From Paenibacillus tengchongensis (lineage in GTDB: Bacteria; Bacillota; Bacilli; Paenibacillales; Paenibacillaceae): 64,000 nucleotides of DNA. This document shows, in pieces, positions 24,537 to 33,080 of this stretch (positions are counted from its first letter, which is position 1; every line of letters begins with the position of its first letter). Both the position numbers and the translations under genes were made by a program. The stretch lies in contig NZ_WACP01000010.1 in assembly GCF_008973665.1 (NCBI RefSeq), positions 124,001 to 188,000 of the forward strand. Direction: 5' to 3'. Below the pieces are notes generated by a model, which worked only from the letters and a program-made list of their open reading frames with translations, was not told where the DNA came from and made no database searches.

Positions 24537-25970
24537 TTAACGTATCAGCCCATCCGCAGCCCGTTCGGCCGTTTCTTTAGCCTGCTTGATGCAGTCGGGC
24601 AGGCCGATGCCGTCATAACCGGCCCCGAATGCGTAGACCCCGGGCAGCTTCTGCGCCAGCTCAGCGCGCAGCCGCGCGATATTCGCGGGATGACCGACAG
24701 GATACTGCGGCATAGAGGACTTCAACCGGGTAATCTCGGTGAACAGCGGCACCGCCGTGATGCCCATAATCTCCCGCAGGTCCTTACGGACCAGCTCCGT
24801 GAGAGCTTCATCGGGAAGGTGGACGCTCTGCTCATCGCCCGAGCGTCCCACATAGCAGCGCAGCAGAACCTTATCGTCCGGGCTGGTGTGCAGCCATTTC
24901 GTCGAAGTCCAGGTACAAGCCGTAATGTTGCGCGATTCCTTGCGAGGCACCAGAAAGCCCGATCCGTCATACTCCGTTACAATGTCCTTCTTGTTGAAAG
25001 CAAGAACCACATTGGCGACGGAGACATAATTGACGGCTTCGAGCGGGGTGACATCCACATGCGGCTTAAGCAGCTGCGCCGCAGCGAAGTTCTGTACTGT
25101 AACATAAATATCGTCGGCCGAGAGCGTTTCGCCGGTCGAAAGCGTGATTTCATAGCGGTCCGAAGTTGAAGAATCCGCTGCTCCACGGGCATGGATAGCG
25201 GCTACGGATGTCCCCGTACGCTGTTCGACATCGTGCAGCTCTTCGATTAAGGCCTTGACCAGGCTCTGCAATCCATGGCGGAAGGTCAGAAAGGCACTCT
25301 TCTTCGTTCCGGTATGCGTCTCCACCGGCTTCTTGCCTGTGGTCATCCCGCGGATTAGGCTGCCGTAACGGCGTTCCACCTCGCCGAACTGCGGGAAGGT
25401 TGCCTGGAGGCTGATCTTGCGCATGTCTCCGGCATATATTCCCGCAAGCAGGGGCTCAGTCATGCTCTCCAGCACCTCCGTGCCCAGGCGTCGTTCGATC
25501 AGCGAGCCCAGCGATTCATCCTCGGTGCTGCGGCGCGCCGGAATGACGAAATCCAGCAGCGCGCGCAGCTTTCCGCTGAAGCTGACCAGATTGCTCTTCA
25601 GAAACGGCTTGATCTCCGTCGGAATACCCAGCACCAGTCCCGCCGGCATGGAATGCAGCACACCGCGCTGCAATATGTACGTCTTCTTCGCATTCGGATT
25701 CGTCGTTACCAGCTCTCCGCCGATTCCCAGCTCTTTGGCCAGGTCGCTCATGACGGTCTTGCGGGCCAGAAAGGAATCTGGCCCCCGTTCAATCACAAAC
25801 CCGTCACGGTGCAAGGTATCAATCTTGCCGCCGAGCTTCTCTTCCTTCTCCAGCAGCACGATATCGGGCTCTACTCCGGCCTTGCGGTAAGCCTGGCGCA
25901 CATAGTAAGCGGCGCTGAGGCCGCTGAGGCCTCCGCCGATAATAACGACTTTACGGGGTGAGCGGCTCAT
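24537..25970 (-). CDS. hemY: Coproporphyrinogen III oxidase / protoporphyrinogen oxidase HemY (CgoX)
   Basis: 477 residues, an FAD flavoprotein. The dinucleotide-binding site is VVIIGGGLSGLSAAYY near the N-terminus, followed by LLEKEEKLGGKIDT and RGPDSFL, and a C-terminal YPVGHPANIARL and AFGAGYDGIGLPDCI. In Bacillota this enzyme oxidises coproporphyrinogen III to coproporphyrin III in the coproporphyrin-dependent heme pathway. It is the last gene of hemE-hemH-hemY, and its start overlaps the hemH stop by 4 bases (ATGA), which indicates translational coupling. Confidence 0.96.
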   Translation of the reverse strand: MSRSPRKVVIIGGGLSGLSAAYYVRQAYRKAGVEPDIVLLEKEEKLGGKIDTLHRDGFVIERGPDSFLARKTVMSDLAKELGIGGELVTTNPNAKKTYILQRGVLHSMPAGLVLGIPTEIKPFLKSNLVSFSGKLRALLDFVIPARRSTEDESLGSLIERRLGTEVLESMTEPLLAGIYAGDMRKISLQATFPQFGEVERRYGSLIRGMTTGKKPVETHTGTKKSAFLTFRHGLQSLVKALIEELHDVEQRTGTSVAAIHARGAADSSTSDRYEITLSTGETLSADDIYVTVQNFAAAQLLKPHVDVTPLEAVNYVSVANVVLAFNKKDIVTEYDGSGFLVPRKESRNITACTWTSTKWLHTSPDDKVLLRCYVGRSGDEQSVHLPDEALTELVRKDLREIMGITAVPLFTEITRLKSSMPQYPVGHPANIARLRAELAQKLPGVYAFGAGYDGIGLPDCIKQAKETAERAADGLIR

Positions 25971-26923
25971 GCCCGGCTCACCTTCAGTTCCCCCGCCTTT
26001 TTGCGCACGACGTCACTCAGTACATCCATATAGCCCGGATCGCTGTTCAGCGATTCAATCCGCATCAGGCGCATATCCAGATCCGCAGCCAGCGCCTGGG
26101 CTTCAATATCCAGATCATACAGCACTTCCAGGTGGTCGGAGACAAAGCCGATCGGCGCCGACAGCACATATTTCACCTGGGCTTCGCTGAGCTCCTTCAT
26201 TGTGTCGAGAATGTCGGGCCCCAGCCACGGCTCAGAGGTACGGCCCGCACTCTGCCAGGTGAACTGCCAGTTCTTCACGCCTGTCTTGTCCGCAATCGCC
26301 TGCGAGGTCTCCAGAAGCTGGTCCCGGTAGGGATCGCCCATAGCCAGAATGCGTTCCGGCAGACTGTGCGCACTGAAGAGCACCTTTACATCCCCGCGGA
26401 CCGCTCCGGTCTCTTCAAAGGCGTCCAGCTTGACCGCCACTCTGCGGCTGAGCACCTCGATCAGCTGCGGATGCAGATGATAGCTTTCCACTGCTTCCAG
26501 CTCAATTCCGCATTCTTCCGCCTTCTTCTTGGCACGCTTAATGTAGATGCCGACGCTCATGACGGAATAATGCGGTGCGAGCACAACCCCTACAGCATGC
26601 TTGATGCCGTCCTTCGCCATCGCCTCGACGCCGTCCTCAATAAACGGCCGGGCATGCTTAAGCCCCTGATAGCAGACATACTGCGGTTCTTCCGGGGACC
26701 GGCCGCGGTTCAGTGTTTCCTGTAGCGCCTCTACCTGCCGGTCGGTGTTCTCCCGCAGCGGGAATACCCCGCCCACAATTGCCTCGTACCGGTCCTTCAA
26801 TTCCTTAAGCTGTTCAGGCGAAGGCGGATTGCCGTGCCGGATATCCGTATAATATTCTTCCACTCCGTCCATGCTCTCCGGTGTACCGTAAGACATGACA
26901 AGAACTCCGATTTTTGCTGTCAT
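25967..26923 (-). CDS. hemH: Ferrochelatase (coproporphyrin ferrochelatase, CpfC)
   Basis: 318 residues from ATG 26923, which is 9 bases after AAAGGAG. Family marks are VLVMSYGTPES with Tyr12 (metal-ligand position in Bacillus HemH), the catalytic His in LFSAHSLPERIL, and WQSAGRTSEPWLGPDI. The enzyme inserts Fe2+ into coproporphyrin III in Bacillota. It is the middle gene of the hemEHY operon, with hemE 97 bp upstream and hemY overlapping downstream. Confidence 0.96.
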   Translation of the reverse strand: MTAKIGVLVMSYGTPESMDGVEEYYTDIRHGNPPSPEQLKELKDRYEAIVGGVFPLRENTDRQVEALQETLNRGRSPEEPQYVCYQGLKHARPFIEDGVEAMAKDGIKHAVGVVLAPHYSVMSVGIYIKRAKKKAEECGIELEAVESYHLHPQLIEVLSRRVAVKLDAFEETGAVRGDVKVLFSAHSLPERILAMGDPYRDQLLETSQAIADKTGVKNWQFTWQSAGRTSEPWLGPDILDTMKELSEAQVKYVLSAPIGFVSDHLEVLYDLDIEAQALAADLDMRLMRIESLNSDPGYMDVLSDVVRKKAGELKVSRA

Positions 26924-27020
26924 TAAACCCATCTCCTTTTACGATTAATGTCAAGAATTAAGCTTTCCGGATGTAAGCTAAATATAACGAAAAAAAGCTT
27001 TATGCCGGTGAAGCGCCGGA

Positions 27021-28064
27021 TTATTGATGCAAAGCTTCACGTGAGTAGGCGTGTACATATTCGGTCAGTTCCTTTAGCGTGTCCAGCGAGGCCTCCGGAA
27101 ATAAACCATGACCCAAATTAAAGATATAGCCCGGTTCGGCAATGCCCTCGTCGATCAGATCTTTAGCCCGCTGCTTCAACATATCCATAGGAGCAGTCAA
27201 AAGATAAGGGTCCAGGTTGCCTTGCACAGCAAATCCCCCGCCCGTTCTGCGGCGTCCTTCGCTCAGGCTGACCCGCCAATCCAGTCCGATAACATCAGTC
27301 TTAAGCCCCCTGAGCGTCGGCAGCAGCTCTCCCGAACTGACACCGGGGAAGTAAATCTTCGGCACATCCAGATCAGCCAACTCGGCAAAAATACGCGAAA
27401 CGGTCGGCAGCACATACCGCTCAAAATCACGCGGCGCCAGCGCTCCCACCCAGCTGTCAAACAACTGGAACGCCTTGCCACCGCTCTTCACATGGGCCCG
27501 CAAATACGCGATCACCATATCGCCCAGCTTGTCCATGAGACGATCCCACACTTCCGGCTCGCTGTACATCAGTTCCTTCGTCCGGTGATAGCTCTTGGAG
27601 GGCTTGCCTTCAATCAGATAGCTCGCAATGGTAAACGGCGCCCCGGCAAAGGTGATCAGCGGTACATCCAGCTCCTTGTCCAGAATGGCGATCGTCTCCA
27701 GAATATGCCCGAGGTCTCCCTCCACATCCACCGGACGCAGGCGGTCCACATCGGCGGCGGAGCGGATCGGCCGTTCAATAACGGGCCCGATATTCTTCAC
27801 AATGTCAAAATCGACACCCAGGGAGGCGACGGGATTCATGATATCGGAATACAGAATCGCCGCGTCCACACCCAGCTTGCGCACGGGCATCAGCGTCACT
27901 TCAGCGGCCAGCTCAGGCTGGCGGCAAATTTCAAGCAGCGAGTATTTCTCCTTGATTTTACGGTATTCAGGATCGTAGCGGCCGGCCTGGCGCATATACC
28001 ACACAGGCACATAATCCACCTTCTGGCGCTTGCATGCGCGAATAAAAGTATCGTTGTAGGTCAT
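27021..28064 (-). CDS. hemE: Uroporphyrinogen decarboxylase
   Basis: 347 residues, a (beta/alpha)8 enzyme. It carries the signature VPVWYMRQAGRYDPEYR near the N-terminus, AILYSDIMNP, FAGAPFTIASYLIEG and FNLGHGLFPEA. It decarboxylates uroporphyrinogen III to coproporphyrinogen III. ATG 28064 follows GGAG by 8 bases. It is first in the hemEHY operon. A candidate promoter on the minus strand is TTGTTT-17 bp-CATAAT, and three 11-bp-phased TGTCAT repeats lie just upstream of it. Confidence 0.97.
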   Translation of the reverse strand: MTYNDTFIRACKRQKVDYVPVWYMRQAGRYDPEYRKIKEKYSLLEICRQPELAAEVTLMPVRKLGVDAAILYSDIMNPVASLGVDFDIVKNIGPVIERPIRSAADVDRLRPVDVEGDLGHILETIAILDKELDVPLITFAGAPFTIASYLIEGKPSKSYHRTKELMYSEPEVWDRLMDKLGDMVIAYLRAHVKSGGKAFQLFDSWVGALAPRDFERYVLPTVSRIFAELADLDVPKIYFPGVSSGELLPTLRGLKTDVIGLDWRVSLSEGRRRTGGGFAVQGNLDPYLLTAPMDMLKQRAKDLIDEGIAEPGYIFNLGHGLFPEASLDTLKELTEYVHAYSREALHQ

Positions 28065-28168
28065 GATAAAATCTCCGTTTAAGTTTGGATTTAATAGAAT
28101 TAGGGGAATGTATATTCTTAATTATGCCCGCTTTTTTGGCTGGAAACAACCGAATTGCGCCCAATGAA

Positions 28169-28196
28169 ATGACAATCCAATGACATTACTATGACA
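28169..28196 (+). promoter_or_regulatory. Three 11-bp-phased ATGACA repeats between hemE and the MFS gene
   Basis: ATGACA occurs at 28169, 28180 and 28191, exactly 11 bp apart, so on one face of the helix. On the other strand this reads TGTCAT-N5-TGTCAT-N5-TGTCAT. Helix-phased 6-mers with N5 are how OmpR-class response regulators such as PhoP/PhoB bind DNA. The array lies upstream of both divergent promoters. The regulator identity is inference. Confidence 0.6.
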
Positions 28197-28307
28197 TCTG
28201 TTGCACCTTAGAAGTTAAATTTTGTGGTATACTAATGAGAATGTCAAAATTTCGTGAATTTTGTTGAACAACAGCATTAGAATCCCTTGAAAGGAAGTGA
28301 AAGCACA

Positions 28308-29534
28308 TTGAAGAAATTGAATCTGGAAACCTGGAAAATCAATCTCATTGTGCTTTGGTTCGGCCAGTTTCTCGTCAATGCCGGTATGACTATGATTACC
28401 CCGTTTCTCTCGCTTTATCTCGCCAAAGATTTGGGTGTCACCGGCGAGCATGAGATCGGAATGTGGGCCGGCCTTATTTTTGCCGCGAATTTCCTGACTT
28501 CTTTTATTTTTCAGCCGCTGTGGGGCAAGCTGGCGGACAAATACGGGCGCAAAATCATGCTACTGCGCTCCAGCTTCGGCATGGCCGTGGTCATTGTGCT
28601 GATGGGCTTTGCGCAGACGCCGTGGCAGCTCCTGCTGCTGCGTCTGTTGAACGGGACCATCTCCGGCTTCAATCCCGCTTCCATCGCCCTGGTCTCGGGC
28701 ACTACGCCAAAGCCGCGAATGGGCTTCGCCATGGGCCTGATGCAATCCGGATCGGTGGCGGGGACCATTCTCGGGCCTTTGATCGGCGGAGCTTTAGCCG
28801 ACTGGGTCGGCTTCCGGCCGATCTTTTATGTCGTGGGTACACTGCTTTTCGTGGCTTCGCTGCTGGCGCTGTTTCTGGTCAAGGAGAAATTCGACCGCAC
28901 TGAAGCCGCACAGGTGCCGCAGGTATCCGTGCTCGAAGGCTTCAAAGAACTGGCCAAGGTGCCGCAGCTTCCGGCCCTGTTCGGTGTCACTTTTCTGCTG
29001 CAGTTCGCCATGATCAGCCCGATGTCGCTGCTGCCGCTGTATGTAGAGAAGCTGCACGGGTCAGCCGTCGATATCGCCTTTTGGGCGGGGGTGGTCAGTG
29101 CGGTAACGGGCATCTCCAACATGCTGGCCTCCCCGCTGCTCGGCAAGCTCAGCGACAAAGTGGGCGCACACCGGATTCTGACTTACGCGCTGGTGGGCGC
29201 TGCGCTCTTCCTGATTCCGCAGGCCTTCGTCACCAGCGTCTGGCAGCTGATTATTGTACGCTTTCTAATGGGTGTCTTCATGGGCGGCCTGCTGCCAAGC
29301 GTCAATGCCCTGATCCGTTCTTATACGCCTGACGGCAAGGAGAGCCGGGCTTTCGGCTTCAACAGCAGCACGATGGCGCTCGGCAACATGCTGGGAGCGG
29401 TGATCGGGGGATTCCTGTCGGGTTACATCGGCATCGAAGGATTATTCATTATTTCCGGAGGATTTCTGCTCATCAATACGGTCTGGGTGCGCTTGAAATT
29501 GTACAAGCATCCCCAGACCCGTTCGTTCCGCTAA
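28308..29534 (+). CDS. MFS multidrug-type efflux transporter (DHA1)
   Basis: 408 residues with 12 predicted membrane segments. The loop 2-3 motif GKLADKYGRKIMLL and the antiporter motif C-like stretch GLMQSGSVAGTILGPLIGG point to a drug:H+ antiporter of the DHA1 group. Start TTG 28308 lies 7 bases after AAGGAAGTGA; the TTG at 28287 precedes that site. An extended -10 (TGGTATACT) lies at about 28225-28233. It is divergent from hemE with the phased repeats in between. The substrate is unknown. Confidence 0.9.
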   Translation: MKKLNLETWKINLIVLWFGQFLVNAGMTMITPFLSLYLAKDLGVTGEHEIGMWAGLIFAANFLTSFIFQPLWGKLADKYGRKIMLLRSSFGMAVVIVLMGFAQTPWQLLLLRLLNGTISGFNPASIALVSGTTPKPRMGFAMGLMQSGSVAGTILGPLIGGALADWVGFRPIFYVVGTLLFVASLLALFLVKEKFDRTEAAQVPQVSVLEGFKELAKVPQLPALFGVTFLLQFAMISPMSLLPLYVEKLHGSAVDIAFWAGVVSAVTGISNMLASPLLGKLSDKVGAHRILTYALVGAALFLIPQAFVTSVWQLIIVRFLMGVFMGGLLPSVNALIRSYTPDGKESRAFGFNSSTMALGNMLGAVIGGFLSGYIGIEGLFIISGGFLLINTVWVRLKLYKHPQTRSFR

Positions 29535-29553
29535 AGCTGCGTCTGTAGGGCGG

Positions 29554-30183
29554 CTACTTCACCCTGGCCAGCGCCAGGCCGTCAAAGGCGGGCAGCAGCG
29601 TGCTTTCCAGCCGGGGATCACCGGCGATCATTTCGTTGAACCGGCGCATCGCCTGTACGGCAGGCCCGTTCTTCTCCGGGTTCAGCGTCCGTCCGCGCAG
29701 GAAGATGTTGTCTCCGGCAATCAGGGCGCCTGTTCGGCCCATTCTGATCGCATATTCCAGATAATTCGGATAATTCTCTTTGTCGGCGTCGATAAAAAAG
29801 AAATCAAACCGTCGTCCTTCCGCCTCCAGCCGTTCCAGGCTCTGCAGCGCCGGGCCGATCCGGTATTCCACGGCTTCTCCGAAGCCGGCCTGTGTCAAAT
29901 GGCGTTCTGCCAGGGATGCGTATTCGGGCTTCAGCTCCAGGGAGGTCAGGCCTCCCCCCGCCGCCATGCCGCGGCAGAGACAAATGCCGCTGTAGCCCCC
30001 CAACGCGCCGATCTCCAGGATATCGGCAGCGCCGGATACTCTGGCGAGCAGCGTCAGCAGCCGGCCGTAGCCCGGTGCGATGGATACTTCGGGCATATGA
30101 TGCTCGGCAATGGAACGTTTGACCTGCAGCAGCAATTCGTCCTCCGGATAGAGCTGCTCGCTGTATTCTTCCTGATTGGGCAT
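29554..30183 (-). CDS. O-methyltransferase (SAM-dependent, COMT-like)
   Basis: 209 residues. SAM-binding motif I is ILEIGALGGYSG, motif II is the acidic LELKPEY, and the metal-binding loop is FFFIDADKENYPNYLEYA followed by IAGDNIFLRG. These are the marks of the class I O-methyltransferases of the COMT/YrrM family; some bacterial members modify tRNA. ATG 30183 follows AAGGAGAA. It is convergent with the MFS gene and divergent from ypsC. The substrate is not deducible from sequence. Confidence 0.9.
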   Translation of the reverse strand: MPNQEEYSEQLYPEDELLLQVKRSIAEHHMPEVSIAPGYGRLLTLLARVSGAADILEIGALGGYSGICLCRGMAAGGGLTSLELKPEYASLAERHLTQAGFGEAVEYRIGPALQSLERLEAEGRRFDFFFIDADKENYPNYLEYAIRMGRTGALIAGDNIFLRGRTLNPEKNGPAVQAMRRFNEMIAGDPRLESTLLPAFDGLALARVK

Positions 30184-30336
30184 AGATTTTTCTCCTTCGA
30201 TTTACATTAATACGGGCTTATGGCCGGGAAAGCATTGTGCAGCCCCGCTCATTCCCCTATACTTGAACAGACAAGCCATTCCTTATTGTAGCGGCAACCA
30301 GCCGCCATTCACAAGTGTAAACGGAGTTGAGAGCAT

Positions 30337-31476
30337 TTGGGCAAATTACAACTGATCGCCACCGCCCCCATGGGGCTGGAAGCAGTAGTGGCGCGTGAAT
30401 TAAATGAACTGGGATATGAAACAACTACCGAGAACGGACGGGTACTGTTCAGCGGCGATTACATCGATATCTGCCGCTGCAACCTGTGGCTGCGCACCTC
30501 CGACCGCGTGCTGATCAAGATGGCGCAGTTTCCGGCCACGACCTTTGAAGAGCTCTTTGAAGGGGTCAAGGCCGTCAACTGGGAGGATTTCATTCCGGAG
30601 GACGGAGAGTTTCCGGTGGAAGGCCGCTCGCATAAATCGCAGCTCAGCAGCGTTCCGGCCTGTCAGGGGATTGTCAAGAAGGCCATTGTCGAGAAGCTGA
30701 AGCAGTCCTACCGCACCGAATGGTTCCCGGAGAACGGCCCGCGTTATGTTGTTGAGGTCATTCTGCTTAACGACATCGCCCTGATCACACTGGATACGAC
30801 CGGCCCAGCGCTGCACAAGCGCGGCTACCGCCGCCATGCAACCGAAGCGCCGCTGAAGGAGACGATGGCCGCCGCGCTGATCCAGCTCAGCCGCTGGAAC
30901 GGCAGCCGCCCGCTATACGATCCGTGCTGCGGCTCCGGTACGATTCTGATCGAGGCGGCAATGATCGCCTGGAACATCGCGCCGGGCCTGCGGCGCACCT
31001 TCCCGTCCGAGCGCTGGCCGGAAATTCCGCAGCGGCTGTGGCAGGAGGCCCGCGAGGAGGCCATTGACTCCGTACGCGATGACTATCCGCTGCAGCTCAC
31101 CGGCAGCGATATCGATCCGGCTGCGATTGAGATCGCCGAGGCGTCGGCGAAGAGCGCCGGTCTCTCCGGCGAGATTACCTTCAAGACACTGGCCGCTGCC
31201 AAAGCGCGGCCGCAAGGAGAGTACGGCTGCATTATCACGAATCCGCCGTACGGCGAACGCCTTGGCAGCGACAAGGAAGTCGAGCGGCTGACGCGCCAGT
31301 TCGGCGAAATGATGCTGTATCTGCCGACCTGGTCCTTCTTCGCGATCAGCCCGGTCAAGGAATTTGAGCAGCTCTACGGGCGCAAGGCGGACAAGCGCCG
31401 CAAGCTGTTCAACGGCCGGATCGAGTGCCAGTATTATCAGTACCTGGGCCCGCTTCCGCCGCGGCAGCCTAAATAA
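30337..31476 (+). CDS. ypsC: THUMP-domain 23S rRNA (guanine-N2)-methyltransferase, YpsC/RlmL-N type
   Basis: 379 residues. An N-terminal ferredoxin-like/THUMP region (about 1-155, ATAPMGLEAVVARELNELGYE at the start) binds RNA. The methyltransferase domain (about 160-379) has DPCCGSGTILIEAA (SAM binding) and the catalytic NPPYGERL. The family makes N2-methylguanosine in 23S rRNA. Start TTG 30337 is 10 bases after CGGAG. A long terminator follows at 31488-31540. Confidence 0.92.
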   Translation: MGKLQLIATAPMGLEAVVARELNELGYETTTENGRVLFSGDYIDICRCNLWLRTSDRVLIKMAQFPATTFEELFEGVKAVNWEDFIPEDGEFPVEGRSHKSQLSSVPACQGIVKKAIVEKLKQSYRTEWFPENGPRYVVEVILLNDIALITLDTTGPALHKRGYRRHATEAPLKETMAAALIQLSRWNGSRPLYDPCCGSGTILIEAAMIAWNIAPGLRRTFPSERWPEIPQRLWQEAREEAIDSVRDDYPLQLTGSDIDPAAIEIAEASAKSAGLSGEITFKTLAAAKARPQGEYGCIITNPPYGERLGSDKEVERLTRQFGEMMLYLPTWSFFAISPVKEFEQLYGRKADKRRKLFNGRIECQYYQYLGPLPPRQPK

Positions 31477-31487
31477 AAATAAATCGT

Positions 31488-31540
31488 AAAGGAGCTGCCC
31501 CGCAGGCCGTGAATGGCTTGCATGGGCAGCTCCTTTGTCG
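31488..31540 (+). terminator. Terminator after ypsC
   Basis: A perfect 13-bp stem, AAAGGAGCTGCCC (31488-31500) with GGGCAGCTCCTTT (31524-31536), encloses a 23-base loop. Confidence 0.85.
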
Positions 31541-31580
31541 TAAATCTGGCACACCATCTTATCTTCCGATGATATAACGG

Positions 31581-31610
31581 CTGTACGGTCCGTTGCTGTA
31601 CGGTCCGTTG
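31581..31610 (+). repeat. Tandem duplication, 2 x 15 bp
   Basis: CTGTACGGTCCGTTG is present twice head to tail (31581-31595 and 31596-31610) in the decayed stretch downstream of the deaminase remnant. Confidence 0.9.
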
Positions 31611-31639
31611 CTGTATGTCTCTTCACGCTCAAGTTTACA

Positions 31640-31898
31640 ATAAACAGTAAACACGCATCGAGAGCTCGCTGCTGGAAGCCGCATTTTAGAAGAAGCCAAA
31701 CTCCCCATTTCCGGAGCGACCCGGCTTCCGCATGAAATGTCGGATCGGCGGCCGTGTAAATTTGGTTCTCATTGGAATATACGACCTCTCCATCCTTAAC
31801 GAGTACCGCTCCAAAAGGCTCATTCCCATGCTCGACCGCAAGGGCAGCCTGCTTATGGCTTCCTTCATGAAGACCAAGTCTTGAATCATTCTTTCCAT
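31640..31898 (-). pseudogene. Remnant of a CMP/dCMP-type nucleoside deaminase
   Basis: From ATG 31898 the first frame reads MERMIQDLVFMKEAI, like the first helix of nucleoside/guanine deaminases. The match then continues in another frame with EHGNEPFGAVLVKDG, VVYSNENQIYT and DPTFHAEAGSLRKW, which includes the zinc-binding HAE motif. After that the similarity stops and the second zinc motif (PCxxC) is missing. The gene therefore has at least one frameshift and a large C-terminal truncation. The family assignment rests on recognised motifs. The remnant cannot encode an active enzyme. Confidence 0.7.
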
Positions 31899-31927
31899 CC
31901 TCAGTATTCAGATTTTTCTTTCGTAAA

Positions 31928-31986
31928 CAAAAACCCCTCCGGGTACACTCTTGGCCTGAGCCTGAGCTTATGTACGCTGGAGGGGA
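31928..31986 (-). terminator. Terminator of the yuzB gene
   Basis: CCCCTCC and GGAGGGG (31934-31940 with 31979-31985) pair, supported by GTACA/TGTAC inside, and T5 follows on the minus strand. Confidence 0.7.
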
Positions 31987-32008
31987 TGGTTCACGGCTTC
32001 CGGAGAAG

Positions 32009-32248
32009 TTACTCCTTCAAAGCCGGCTTCTTGACAAAAGCTTCCGCTTTGGCCAGCACTTCATCCTCGGTAGGAGCGCTGACGTAACGGCCGTTGATAT
32101 AGATAAAAGCGCGTTTGCCGCAAGGCCCGCAGTACGATTTGCAGCCGACCTTGATCTCGGCGTCGGGCGCCATCTTACGCAGCTTGGGCACCACGCTCTT
32201 TATACTCATGAAATTGCATTCATCACAAATGCGGATATCGTTAGCCAT
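32009..32248 (-). CDS. yuzB: YuzB family protein (DUF1450)
   Basis: 79 residues with a thioredoxin-like small fold pattern. Cys residues lie in RICDECNFM and in GCKSYCGPCGKRAF, the CxxC and CxxxCxxC arrangement typical of DUF1450/YuzB proteins, whose function is unknown. ATG 32248 follows AAGAAGGG. The HesB-like gene ends 26 bp upstream on the same strand, so the two may be one transcript. A terminator follows. Confidence 0.9.
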   Translation of the reverse strand: MANDIRICDECNFMSIKSVVPKLRKMAPDAEIKVGCKSYCGPCGKRAFIYINGRYVSAPTEDEVLAKAEAFVKKPALKE

Positions 32249-32274
32249 GGCACAACCCTTCTTCGCTTACAGTC

Positions 32275-32577
32275 TTAATGATCGCCGTGGTTTCCCTGAG
32301 ACGGGTTGGTAATGACGAACCCTTCTTCCGGAAAATACAGATAATCAATCTTTACACCGTCGAGCAGCGGCTGGTTCGGATCAAGAATGACATCGATCTC
32401 CTTATCCGTAGGCACGACCACATCGTTCTCCTTCGGCGTGTCCAAATCCATGCCGTAATGGGCATGATCGCCGTGGGCATGGGTGATGAATACACGCAGC
32501 TTCAGCTCGGCATTGCCTTCCTGCTCCATCGTTTTCTTTATCACTTTAGCCGCGTTGCGGGTAATTTTGACGTTCAT
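32275..32577 (-). CDS. HesB/IscA-like fold protein, Cys-less and His-rich
   Basis: 100 residues from ATG 32577 (9 bases after GGGAG). The start MNVKITRNAAKVIKKTMEQEG and the C-terminal GVKIDYLYFPEEGFVITNP fit the HesB/IscA (A-type Fe-S carrier) fold. The Cys residues that bind Fe-S clusters in true IscA proteins are absent: the protein has none. In their place stand the His-rich segments THAHGDHAHYG and, at the very end, GNHGDH. This points to a different metal or a non-cluster role. It precedes yuzB on the same strand. Confidence 0.8.
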   Translation of the reverse strand: MNVKITRNAAKVIKKTMEQEGNAELKLRVFITHAHGDHAHYGMDLDTPKENDVVVPTDKEIDVILDPNQPLLDGVKIDYLYFPEEGFVITNPSQGNHGDH

Positions 32578-32693
32578 CTCATCCATCTCCCAAACCAAAA
32601 GTGTAAAACCTCAATCATATATTTTAAGGAATCCATCCGTTAAAAGCAACCATAAGTGCAAATATTGGCGAAAAACCTGCTATTCCGGCCCGG

Positions 32694-32954
32694 TTATTGC
32701 CGGACCCTACCACTGCCCAGCGCCGGATATTTCCGCTCCATGCGCTCTGCGAACCAGCCGGCCAGCAGCATGGTTACTCCGATATCGTCAATCGGCAGAA
32801 ATGGCAGCACATCGGGAAGCACCCAATAGAGCGCCACCGGCACGACAAACAGCAGCTTGTCTGCTGCAGACACCTCGCGTGAAGCCAGGTACCGCCAGCT
32901 CATGCGGAACAGCCTGGTCCAATGATGCAGGGACAGCCATTTTCTCTTCTTCAC
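32694..32954 (-). CDS. DUF1232 (YkvA-like) small membrane protein
   Basis: 86 residues from GTG 32954, which follows AGGAGG by 7 bases. The DUF1232 core is LLFVVPVALYWVLPDVLPFLPIDDIG split over one membrane segment, with the typical DxxPx(I/L)D turn. The N-terminus is basic and aromatic (MKKRKWLSLHHW). The function of the family is unknown. It stands alone between the HesB-like gene and the M14 peptidase gene. Confidence 0.82.
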   Translation of the reverse strand: MKKRKWLSLHHWTRLFRMSWRYLASREVSAADKLLFVVPVALYWVLPDVLPFLPIDDIGVTMLLAGWFAERMERKYPALGSGRVRQ

Positions 32955-32988
32955 CCGGAACCCTCCTGTCCTTGATGACACGCATCAG

Positions 32989-33041
32989 AAAAGGGCGCGA
33001 CCGCGAAGCGCCGGATAAGGTGGATGGCGGCCGTGCCCTTT
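32989..33041 (-). terminator. Terminator of the LysM-M14 gene
   Basis: Imperfect 14-bp stem (12 of 14 paired): AAGGGCGCGACCGC (32991-33004) with GCGGCCGTGCCCTT (33027-33040). TTTT follows on the minus strand. Confidence 0.7.
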
Positions 33042-33080
33042 GGAGGTATATTACGCAAATTTACAGCAAATGTTTCAATT

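Noticed and set aside
31686..31898. Intact 70-codon gene on the minus strand
   Set aside because: After the first 15 residues the frame leaves the deaminase similarity, which continues in another frame; it is part of the pseudogene.
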